47,095 nt of DNA. Origin: SAR202 cluster bacterium. GTDB lineage: Bacteria > Chloroflexota > Dehalococcoidia > Lucifugimonadales > Lucifugimonadaceae. The first letter of the stretch is position 1. Every line of letters begins with the position of its first letter. Both the position numbers and the translations under genes were made by a program. Location of the stretch: assembly GCA_008373165.1 (NCBI GenBank), contig RQOU01000056.1:1-47095 (forward strand), read 5' to 3'. The notes under the pieces are model-generated. The model was not told the DNA's origin. It searched no databases and saw only the letters and a program-made list of their open reading frames with translations. This document shows, piece by piece, positions 1 to 7,330 of the stretch.

Positions 1-1
1 G

Positions 2-484
2 GCTGTGCCTGATTTTCGAGCAGGAGAACGAGCCTTTCAAGTTCTCACCCAGGTGGTCGGAAGGAGTGGTAGGGGAGTATGGGATGGTAGGGGGCTCATT
101 CAAACATTTAATCCTGAGCACTATGCCATTCAGGCAGCAGCAGACCAAGATTATGACCTGTTTTACGATACTGAGCTTCGCATGAGAGCTCTTCACGCAA
201 ATCCACCTTTTACAAAAATAATCAAACTTACTCATTCTGCCGTAGACGCCTCAAAGGCTGAATACGAGGCTAAGCGCATGTCTGAAGTGTTGGTTAATGC
301 TCGGGAATCTTATGGTGAAACGGGTGTTGTGGTTATCGGCCCAACTCCCGCTTATCCGTTGAAGTTGCGCAATATGTATCGCTGGCAAATCTTGATCAAG
401 GGCTCGCATCCTGACAGACTTCTTGACTTAGTGCCACGAAGCTCGTTATGGGTCGTGGATATCGATCCGGTTACGTTGGGGTAG
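2..484 (+). CDS. priA: Primosomal protein N' (PriA helicase), C-terminal fragment
   Basis: This is the last ~160 codons of PriA, the superfamily 2 helicase that reloads the replisome at stalled or repaired forks. The gene enters from the left edge, so no start is visible. The fragment opens with PDFRAGERAFQVLTQV followed by GRSGRG, the conserved helicase motifs V-VI of PriA. It ends with the family's C-terminal domain: VVVIGPTPAYP, then a YRWQILIKG strand, and a VDIDPVTLG tail. These match the GPxPAxxxxLRxxYRWQ and DxDPxxLL patterns of PriA. The zinc-binding and N-terminal DNA-binding parts lie outside the window. The reading frame closes with TAG and is followed by 68 bases before def, a common bacterial neighbour of priA. 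Confidence 0.95.
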   Translation, partial: AVPDFRAGERAFQVLTQVVGRSGRGVWDGRGLIQTFNPEHYAIQAAADQDYDLFYDTELRMRALHANPPFTKIIKLTHSAVDASKAEYEAKRMSEVLVNARESYGETGVVVIGPTPAYPLKLRNMYRWQILIKGSHPDRLLDLVPRSSLWVVDIDPVTLG

Positions 485-552
485 TGCAATCTAAATCCAA
501 TCTTGGGGATTTAAATAGAATGTTGTTTTCTATTTTTTTGGAAGGCTAAATT

Positions 553-1257
553 TTGTCACTTAGACAAATAAGGGTATTTCCCGATCCTATTCTGCGGAAG
601 AAATGCAGAACCGTTCGTCGGGTAGATGACAAAGTGCGCGAGTTGGCTCAGGATATGCTTGAGACTATGGATGCGGCTGGTGGAGTGGGACTAGCTGCAA
701 ATCAGGTAGGGGCTTTACAGCGTGTGGTGACGTTACATTTGCCAGGAGAGGAGTCAGGAATAATTCTAGTGAATCCTGAGATTAGAGATACTCAAGGGGA
801 AAGAGAAGTTATAGAAGGGTGCCTGTCTCTGCCGGGATACGAAGGTATGGTCAAGCGATCAATGATCGTCAAGGCTAGATGGCTTGATGAGAATGGTTCA
901 AAAATTAAAGTTACGGCTGAAAACCTATTCGCTCAAGCCCTTGAGCACGAAGTGGATCACTTGAATGGGATCTTGTATGTAGATCACTTGCATGAACATG
1001 AAAAACTAGCGGCCGCGGGAACGCATATTGCCGAAGGTCAGCCGCATATGCATGATTTAGAGGTTGAACTACACGTTGAGCATAATAATGATGACTCAAA
1101 GCCTTCAGAATCTGATGTAGAAGTTGTTCACAGTACGATCAAATTCAGTGATCTGTATTCCCAATCATCTGTTGATCAAATGCAATATGATCTTAGGCTT
1201 GCCGGTTATGTTTTAGATTCGGTTAAACCTCTTGAATCGGAAACCGATCTAACATAG
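553..1257 (+). CDS. def: Peptide deformylase with a long histidine/acidic C-terminal extension
   Basis: Peptide deformylase removes the formyl group from the N-terminal methionine of nascent proteins, using a metal held by one Cys and two His. All three family motifs are present: GVGLAANQ (residues 44-51), EGCLS with metal ligand C90, and HEVDH with H132, E133 and H136. The start is TTG, supported by a GGAAGG ribosome-binding site at 540-545, seven bases upstream. Typical deformylases end at about 150-190 residues. This one has 234, with a tail from about residue 146 rich in His, Asp and Glu. fmt, the usual partner, does not follow. The tail is in frame with no intervening stop, so it is part of the protein rather than a fusion with a recognisable second enzyme. 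Confidence 0.95.
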   Translation: MSLRQIRVFPDPILRKKCRTVRRVDDKVRELAQDMLETMDAAGGVGLAANQVGALQRVVTLHLPGEESGIILVNPEIRDTQGEREVIEGCLSLPGYEGMVKRSMIVKARWLDENGSKIKVTAENLFAQALEHEVDHLNGILYVDHLHEHEKLAAAGTHIAEGQPHMHDLEVELHVEHNNDDSKPSESDVEVVHSTIKFSDLYSQSSVDQMQYDLRLAGYVLDSVKPLESETDLT

Positions 1258-1601
1258 CAGATATTTGGAGATTTATATCTCTGCTAGCTACTCGATTACT
1301 TGGGCGTTCACATGGGTTGTTTATTCCATCTGTTCAGTTTCGAATTTGCTCAAAATTCGAGCTTGTTTCAACAGCGAATCTAGACTAATCGAGTGTTATA
1401 CTTTGACCTTGTCTGAACCGCTTGGGCGTTTCAGGCCTGATTTCAAGGTTTTTTTATCGGTGCCGATGTTGCGAGTATCTCGTGATGGAATCGGGGTTAA
1501 GCTGTAGCAGTATCCCAGTGTAATTAATCGGTATTGAGCGTCGTAATAAATCACATATACACGCCGCCTCTGCGGCGCGTTTCGCGTAAGAGTCTGAGTC
1601 A
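1258..1601. other. Intergenic region def-secD with two hairpins
   Basis: No convincing gene lies in these 344 bases. Short open frames here lack ribosome-binding sites and resemble no family. Two inverted repeats are visible. One is an AT-rich 8-bp stem at 1340-1360 (TCGAATTT / AAATTCGA), which might end def transcription but has no T-run after it. The other is a GC-rich stem at 1562-1577, close before secD. A TTGACC sequence near 1403 could be a -35 box, but I see no good -10 at the right spacing. Confidence 0.5.
1562..1577 (+). promoter_or_regulatory. GC-rich hairpin in the secD leader
   Basis: CGCCGC (1562-1567) and GCGGCG (1572-1577) form a perfect 6-bp stem with a CTCT loop, ending 24 bases before the TTG start of secD. 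No run of T follows, so it is not a standard intrinsic terminator. It could be a leader RNA structure affecting secD expression, but function is not shown by sequence alone. Confidence 0.35.
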
Positions 1602-3584
1602 TTGAGTAGATTTAGAGGTTTGATCCTCATAGGAATAATGGTTGTTAGTGCGAGCTTTGCACTAGCTGTTTCGGAAGTTAATATTTTCGGATTTGTCCGA
1701 GGTGGTGATAGCCCGCTAGGCCTAACTCTCGGGTTGGATCTAGAAGGCGGGACCCATCTTGTCTACAAAGCCATGCCGGATGATGGGAGAGAACCGACCA
1801 AAGATGACATGGAAGGCTTAAGAAACATAATTGACAAGCGTGTCAATGAGTTTGGAGTTAGCGAGGCTAGCGTCCAACTTCTTGGTGGCGGCGTCGATTC
1901 TGTACCGGACCGGGTTCTAGTTCAGATTCCAGGCCAGACCGGTACTGCTATTACCTTGAAGTTTGATGCTGACACTGTCACTCCTGAAACACTTCAGGCG
2001 TTTTTCAGAAATGAACTTGGGCGTCCAGAGGCCGTGGTTACTCGAAATGAAAACGGTTCTTTGATGGTCCAGCTTGATGATATTCAAGGCGAATCAGAAG
2101 CGGATGAATGGCGAGACGCGATCATTTCGCAATACCCGGTGGCGCTTCAAGTAGGATACGTTTTGCCGCAAGTGGATTCGCCGGCAGACGCAGAGGATGA
2201 TGCAGAAGATTCTAAATCAGATGAAGAGATACCGACTCTTCCAACATTAGATGAGGTCAGAGGAGCATTTACATCTGTGGGCCGAAGCGATGCTGTAGTG
2301 GATGCTGTTGTTGGAGCAGAGGGGCTATTTTCAATCCTGATGTACGGTATGGATGTAAACACCACCGATAATACTGGTAGGCCTGTTCTCGGCGAAAACC
2401 AACGTATTATGACTGCGCTACGAGAAATCGGCACGGTACAGTTCACTTCTAGCCAAGGTACTTTGACCCAGTGGACACTGGGTGGGGGGGTGCAGGAAGC
2501 CAAGAACTTGATTGGTAAAACAGCCCAGCTGGAATTTAGGTATCGAGAGTGTGGCGATGTCTTGGCTCCGTCAGAGGACATGCCTTGGCCGCCTAATGGT
2601 CTCTCACAGGACGAGTGGGCCATTGAGAGGTGTTCCAATCCTGCGTATTTCACAGAATCTGCGACTGAAATCGACGCGGCCGACCTTGATGACGCGTTTC
2701 CAGATATTTCAGGCGGTGCAATTCCGAGACCTATTGTGACGCTGGTTTTCAATGATGATGGCGGCAAAGCTTTCTTTAACGTTACAGACCGTGTCTCTCG
2801 CCAAGATGATCGACTTGCTATATATCTGGATGGAGAAGAGCTTGTTGCTCCTAGCGCTCGAGCAGGGATTACGGGTGGTCGAGCAATCATCGAAGGTGGA
2901 AGTTTTACAACGGAACGTGTTCGAACCATCGCTATTCAACTCCGATCCGGTGCTTTACCAGTGGGGCTAGATTTAATTCAAGAACGTAATGTTGATGCGG
3001 TCCTCGGTAAGGATTCTCTGCAAAAGAGTTTGATTGCTGGCGGATTCGGACTCATTATGTTGGTTGTGTTTATGGTCGCGTATTACAAAGTGCCGGGAGT
3101 CATAGCGTCCATCGCCCTAGTTGCATACGCTGTTCTTTTACTGGGTATTTTTAAGATGATTCCAGTCACGCTTACGCTATCAGGGGCCGCTGCTGTTATT
3201 TTGTCTCTAGGTTTTGCTGTCGATGCAAATGTATTGATAGCTGAACGTACCAAAGAAGAATTGCGATCAGGTCGCAGCTTGCTTGCGGCTATTACGGCTG
3301 GTTTTGATAGAGCTTGGCCATCGATTCGCGACGGGAACGTATCGACTATCATTGTTGCTATTGTCCTATTTTGGTTCGGCGATCGATTTAGCACAAGTGT
3401 GATGCAGGGGTTTGCACTCACTTTGGCGGTAGGCGTGCTTTTGAGCATGTTCACAGCATTTTTCGCAAGTAGGCTGTTATTGCGACTCATCGCTTCAAGT
3501 CGTATAGGTGACAAGCCAAACTGGTTTGTACCTGTGCGTGACCAGACTCCACCTAGCGCACCAACTTCTGGGGGTGTTTCCTGA
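1602..3584 (+). CDS. secD: Protein translocase subunit SecD, with large P1 insertion
   Basis: SecD is the RND-type membrane subunit that uses the proton motive force with SecF to pull secreted proteins through SecYEG. The order is TM1 (about 6-24), the GLDLEGGTHL motif (44-53), the P1 domain, a second P1 half beginning IGKTAQLEFR (304-313), a head/P4-like part up to about 450, then five membrane segments between ~475 and 640 with FAVDANVLIAERTKEEL (538-554). About 185 residues (112-295), including an acidic run at 191-210, separate two P1 strands that are usually adjacent. The 660-residue length is above the usual range. The start is TTG with no clear ribosome-binding site. The stop overlaps the secF start as TGATG, indicating translational coupling. 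Confidence 0.95.
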   Translation: MSRFRGLILIGIMVVSASFALAVSEVNIFGFVRGGDSPLGLTLGLDLEGGTHLVYKAMPDDGREPTKDDMEGLRNIIDKRVNEFGVSEASVQLLGGGVDSVPDRVLVQIPGQTGTAITLKFDADTVTPETLQAFFRNELGRPEAVVTRNENGSLMVQLDDIQGESEADEWRDAIISQYPVALQVGYVLPQVDSPADAEDDAEDSKSDEEIPTLPTLDEVRGAFTSVGRSDAVVDAVVGAEGLFSILMYGMDVNTTDNTGRPVLGENQRIMTALREIGTVQFTSSQGTLTQWTLGGGVQEAKNLIGKTAQLEFRYRECGDVLAPSEDMPWPPNGLSQDEWAIERCSNPAYFTESATEIDAADLDDAFPDISGGAIPRPIVTLVFNDDGGKAFFNVTDRVSRQDDRLAIYLDGEELVAPSARAGITGGRAIIEGGSFTTERVRTIAIQLRSGALPVGLDLIQERNVDAVLGKDSLQKSLIAGGFGLIMLVVFMVAYYKVPGVIASIALVAYAVLLLGIFKMIPVTLTLSGAAAVILSLGFAVDANVLIAERTKEELRSGRSLLAAITAGFDRAWPSIRDGNVSTIIVAIVLFWFGDRFSTSVMQGFALTLAVGVLLSMFTAFFASRLLLRLIASSRIGDKPNWFVPVRDQTPPSAPTSGGVS

Positions 3585-4492
3585 TGGACATTGTTTCAAA
3601 GCGTCGGATATTTCTAAGCATTTCATCCATTCTGGTCATTATTTCGGCGGTTATGCTAGTTTCACCCAGCTTAAATCTTGGTATCGACTTTACCTCGGGG
3701 TCAACGGTGACTTATCAGTTCGCTGACGGGAACCCTGGGACTGAAGTAGTTTCGGACGCGCTCACCAAGTCGGGACACCCAGAAGCCATAGTTCAGGCTT
3801 TAGGAGATGATCAGTACTTTATTCGAACTGAAGATCTTGGAGTTTACGGCCTAGATGCTATAAACGAAGAAGTGAATAAATTGGATGGTGGACCTGCGAA
3901 GGTCCTAGATACATCGACTGTAGGTGCATCAGTAGCAGAAGACACAGTTCGAAATGCTATTACTGCAGTCATCGTAGCTGTGATATTCGTGATGCTCTAC
4001 ATTATGTACGCTTTCCGCTCGGTTCCTAATTCTTATAAGTATGCCTTTGCTGCAATTGTCGCGCTCGCTCATGATGTGCTTATAGTTTTGGGGGCTTTTA
4101 CGGTTCTGGGAATTGCAATCAATGCTGAGGTGAATGCAATTTTTATTGTGGGTATTCTTACCGTCATTGGTTATTCGGTGAATGATACGATCGTGATTTT
4201 CGATCGTATTCGTGAAAATGTAACACTCGCACCAGGGCGCGACTTTAGAGCTACCGTGAATTTGTCGATTAATGAGTCAATTACTCGGTCAGTAGGAACC
4301 AGCCTTACCACAATGACCGTGATCCTAGCGATATTATTGTTTGGAGGGGCTTCCCTGCGAGATTTCATGATAGTTCTCCTCGCAGGTGTGATTGTTGGGA
4401 CATATAGTTCAATATTCGTCGCAGCACAAATACTCGTACTCTGGGATGGTCGTAGGTTCCTTCCATGGCGCCGACAAATCGTTTCAACTTGA
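3584..4492 (+). CDS. secF: Protein translocase subunit SecF
   Basis: SecF pairs with SecD in the membrane to drive late steps of protein export. The 302-residue protein has TM1 at about 9-28, the family signature LNLGIDFTSGS just after it, a small periplasmic P1 domain, and five C-terminal membrane segments from about residue 125. The conserved GYSVNDTIVIFDRIREN motif lies in the fourth transmembrane region. The ATG overlaps the secD stop by one base, so the two proteins are almost certainly made together. Length and motifs are normal for the family. Confidence 0.96.
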   Translation: MDIVSKRRIFLSISSILVIISAVMLVSPSLNLGIDFTSGSTVTYQFADGNPGTEVVSDALTKSGHPEAIVQALGDDQYFIRTEDLGVYGLDAINEEVNKLDGGPAKVLDTSTVGASVAEDTVRNAITAVIVAVIFVMLYIMYAFRSVPNSYKYAFAAIVALAHDVLIVLGAFTVLGIAINAEVNAIFIVGILTVIGYSVNDTIVIFDRIRENVTLAPGRDFRATVNLSINESITRSVGTSLTTMTVILAILLFGGASLRDFMIVLLAGVIVGTYSSIFVAAQILVLWDGRRFLPWRRQIVST

Positions 4493-4594
4493 AAGTTCGA
4501 TTCACCCCTCGCACCTGAATGATTGTTGGACTACCATGCGGTAATCTACCGTGGGTATGGTCGTTTAATGATTTGATACGAGGAGTTATGGCGA

Positions 4595-5452
4595 ATGCTT
4601 ATTGGTGCTCATGTTTCTGCTGCAGGTGGAGCTAATAAAGCTATAGCTCGAGCCGAAGAAATTGGGGCCGAGTGTTTCCAAATATTTGCTTCATCTCCCC
4701 GCATGTGGTTGTCAAAGCCCATTGAAGACACAGTTGCGCACAAATATGAAGCAGAAATACAACGTGCTGGCATGGGTCCTACAGTTTTGCATGGTAAATA
4801 TCTGGTGGCTCTTGGTTCTGACGACACCCAACTTCTTGCCAAATCTGAAAACGCTTTACAGGCTGATATTGCAGCTGCAAATAAATTAGGTGCATTAGGC
4901 GTTATATTCCACCCTGCGAGTCATCGAGGACAGGGTTTTGACGCGATAGTAAATCGGTTTTCAGAGTCTGTTTGCAAGATTCTTGAAAACGAGCCAGGAA
5001 ATTCCTTGTTGATGCTCGAAACTAGCGCTGGATCAGGGGATCATATTGGATCCAAATTTGAGGAGCTAGGAACTTTAATACGATCGATCGGGCATGATCG
5101 AGTTGCCGTATGTCTTGACACGCAGCACGTGTGGGCCGCTGGGTATGATATTGCTTCTGTCGACGGTTTGAATGCGACCATGGAGGAGTTCGATCGTGAG
5201 ATCGGTTTGGGTTTGCTGAAATCGGTGCATGCTAATGACTCTATGCGGGAGCGCGGCTCTTCTGTGGACCGGCATCAAAATATCGGAGATGGTTCAATTG
5301 GACGCGAAGGTTTTGAGACTCTGATGGCTCATGATGCGTTTCAGGACGTGCCTTTTTATTTGGAAGTACCGGGCACTGGTAAAAGTGGACCCGACAAGCC
5401 TAATGTTGATCGTTTGAAATCTATTCGCGCCAAGGTTGCTGCGAGGCTTTAA
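4595..5452 (+). CDS. nfo: Endonuclease IV (AP endonuclease family 2)
   Basis: Endonuclease IV cuts DNA 5' of abasic sites and repairs oxidised 3' ends, using three zinc ions in a TIM barrel. All nine metal ligands can be aligned with the E. coli enzyme: H66, H106, E142, D175, H178, H212, D225, H227 and E257. They sit in signatures such as IGAHVSAAGG (3-12), VCLDTQHVW and DRHQNIGDG. The 285-residue length is typical. The ATG is preceded by GAGGAG at 4580-4585. It is the first gene of a tight three-gene run: the next ATG follows three bases after its stop codon. Confidence 0.97.
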   Translation: MLIGAHVSAAGGANKAIARAEEIGAECFQIFASSPRMWLSKPIEDTVAHKYEAEIQRAGMGPTVLHGKYLVALGSDDTQLLAKSENALQADIAAANKLGALGVIFHPASHRGQGFDAIVNRFSESVCKILENEPGNSLLMLETSAGSGDHIGSKFEELGTLIRSIGHDRVAVCLDTQHVWAAGYDIASVDGLNATMEEFDREIGLGLLKSVHANDSMRERGSSVDRHQNIGDGSIGREGFETLMAHDAFQDVPFYLEVPGTGKSGPDKPNVDRLKSIRAKVAARL

Positions 5453-5455
5453 GTA

Positions 5456-5827
5456 ATGCAAGTGAGCAAAGATATCTTCGAAGATTTCGTGCGTATTGCG
5501 ATTGCTTCAGTGCCTGAACGGTTTATTACTAATATGGGTAACGTTAGTGTCATAGTGGCTGATAGCCCATCACAGGATCAGATAGTTGAAAGTGGACTCG
5601 GGCCTGGTGAGGCACTTTATGGGCTTTATGATGGTGTGCCACTTACTGAACGTGGCGGATATGTGCCTCCTCTACCTGATGTGATCACGATCTTTCAGAA
5701 TCCTCTTCAAGATGGGTGCCGGTCGTTAGAGCAACTTAAGGATGAGGTTCGAAAAACTGTTATGCACGAATTAGCCCATTATTTCGGGTTTTCAGATATT
5801 GAATTGCAAGATTTGGGATTAGGCTGA
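5456..5827 (+). CDS. Small zincin-like metallopeptidase (HExxHxxGxxD family)
   Basis: A 123-residue protein ending in HELAHYFGFSD: H104 and H108 bind zinc, E105 is the catalytic base, and D114 is the third ligand. This is the compact minimal-zincin family (PF06262 type) found alone in many bacteria. The spaced PPLPDVITIFQNPL segment (about 71-84) before the helix is also typical. Substrates of the family are poorly known. It starts three bases after the nfo stop, and its own stop overlaps the start of the downstream phosphodiesterase (TGATG), so the three are co-translated. No signal peptide is seen, so it should be cytoplasmic. Confidence 0.85.
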   Translation: MQVSKDIFEDFVRIAIASVPERFITNMGNVSVIVADSPSQDQIVESGLGPGEALYGLYDGVPLTERGGYVPPLPDVITIFQNPLQDGCRSLEQLKDEVRKTVMHELAHYFGFSDIELQDLGLG

Positions 5828-7245
5828 TGGTCGCGATTTTGATAGTGGCTTTTGACGGGTTGCAGCCATCACAAATTGATCCTCATAGAATGCCTGTTTT
5901 AAGCAAATTTGCTGACGCTGGTGTTCGATTTTCACATAACCACTCGGTATTTCCATCCGTTACCAGAACGAATGCAGCGACTATTGTCACTGGCGTAACC
6001 CCTGGGAAACATGGCCTCACAGCTAATAAATCGATATTCCCTGAATATTCGGATAATCAAGTTGTTGATGCATTGCATCCGAAACTTTCAGAAATAAACC
6101 AACTTACAGAAGGGGAACTACTTTTTGTGCCAACAATTGGAGAGGTAATCCGCGAACATGATTTGCAATGGGTTTCTGTAGTTGGAGGAACCAGTGGTAA
6201 TGCTTACGTTCAGCATCCAAATGCTGCTGAAAATGGTCATGTTGTAATTCATTCTGAATTTACTAACCCGCCAATACATTTCGATAAGGTCAAAAGCCAA
6301 TATGGTGATTGGCCATCCAAGAAAGCTCCTGCGGCCGACTTGGTGCGCCGGACTGCGGATGTTGCGATTGGATATGCTCTGGCCGAATTAAATCCAGATG
6401 TACTGATGGTGTGGTTCCCAGAACCTGATACTTCCCAACATGCATTTGGCGTAGATAGTCCTGAAGCAAGGAGCATGATTGAACTCGCTGATCGAGAACT
6501 TGGTCGAATCTTGAAAAGAGTTTCTCAGCTAGGGTATGAGCCAAATGTATTTATCGTTTCAGATCATGGTTACTTAACTATTGATTCGGTAGTTGATGTC
6601 GACAAGGAGTTAAGTGCTGGGGGATTCAATATTGGATCCGAAGAAAACAGCGTAGTGACCGCCGAAAATGGTGGTTCGGTTTTGTTTTATGTGCCTGGAG
6701 CTGACAGGGAACTTTCATCGCGTTTATTACGTTGGCTCTCGCTGCAAAGATGGGTAGGCTCAATAGCGACTGATATACCTAACGATGGGACGGCTCAATT
6801 TGCGACACTTAATGACATAGGGATGCGTGGTCCGAGGGCGCCTCTGATTGTTGTGACTATGAGATCATCGGCATCGGGCGAGGTCGCCCCGCTTGCTAGG
6901 TTAGGCGCCGCAACTGGTGGTACGGTCGGACAAGGGTCACATGGTGGTGGCAGTTCTGCTGAGCTCCACAATACTCTGATAGTGCGTGGACCTTCATTTA
7001 AATCCGATTATCGGTCGAAGATTCCCAGTGGCAACATAGACATTGCACCAACAATCCTACATTTGTTTGATATTCCCGTGCCGGGTCATTTTGACGGACG
7101 AGTCTTAACAGAGGCCTTGCAGCATACAGATATCGAGACCGTGAATAACTCTCATTCACTTATGTATGAATCCAGAAAATCGAAAACTGGAGCGGTCACT
7201 AAGGCCCAATATTTGCATGCCGAGTACATGTGCCAGTTCGGTTAG
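5827..7245 (+). CDS. Type I phosphodiesterase / nucleotide pyrophosphatase family protein
   Basis: This belongs to the alkaline-phosphatase superfamily branch of nucleotide pyrophosphatases and phosphodiesterases (PF01663). The first metal site begins with VAFDG (D10), and the likely nucleophile is T46 in FPSVTRTNA (42-50). Further metal-binding motifs are PDTSQHAFG, SDHG, and a late HGG in SHGGGSS. The end contains IDIAPTILHLF and GHFDGR, usual for the family. There is no obvious signal peptide, so the enzyme appears cytoplasmic. The substrate (nucleotide, phospho-lipid or other phosphodiester) cannot be decided. It is coupled to the zincin and nfo upstream. Confidence 0.85.
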   Translation: MVAILIVAFDGLQPSQIDPHRMPVLSKFADAGVRFSHNHSVFPSVTRTNAATIVTGVTPGKHGLTANKSIFPEYSDNQVVDALHPKLSEINQLTEGELLFVPTIGEVIREHDLQWVSVVGGTSGNAYVQHPNAAENGHVVIHSEFTNPPIHFDKVKSQYGDWPSKKAPAADLVRRTADVAIGYALAELNPDVLMVWFPEPDTSQHAFGVDSPEARSMIELADRELGRILKRVSQLGYEPNVFIVSDHGYLTIDSVVDVDKELSAGGFNIGSEENSVVTAENGGSVLFYVPGADRELSSRLLRWLSLQRWVGSIATDIPNDGTAQFATLNDIGMRGPRAPLIVVTMRSSASGEVAPLARLGAATGGTVGQGSHGGGSSAELHNTLIVRGPSFKSDYRSKIPSGNIDIAPTILHLFDIPVPGHFDGRVLTEALQHTDIETVNNSHSLMYESRKSKTGAVTKAQYLHAEYMCQFG

Positions 7246-7330
7246 CGTGTTAATGCGTCTATAAACCTGTAAATTGCCTTATGGCGCTGGCGAATAAGTT
7301 TTATTCACATTATCAGGGCATAGCAATTAT

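Noticed and set aside
1265-1507. 80-codon open frame between def and secD
   Set aside because: No ribosome-binding site, no recognisable family and odd composition; it lies in a region with hairpins and looks like chance.
2147-2929. 260-codon open frame antisense to secD
   Set aside because: Fully inside secD, low-complexity Ser-rich translation, no independent start signals: a shadow.
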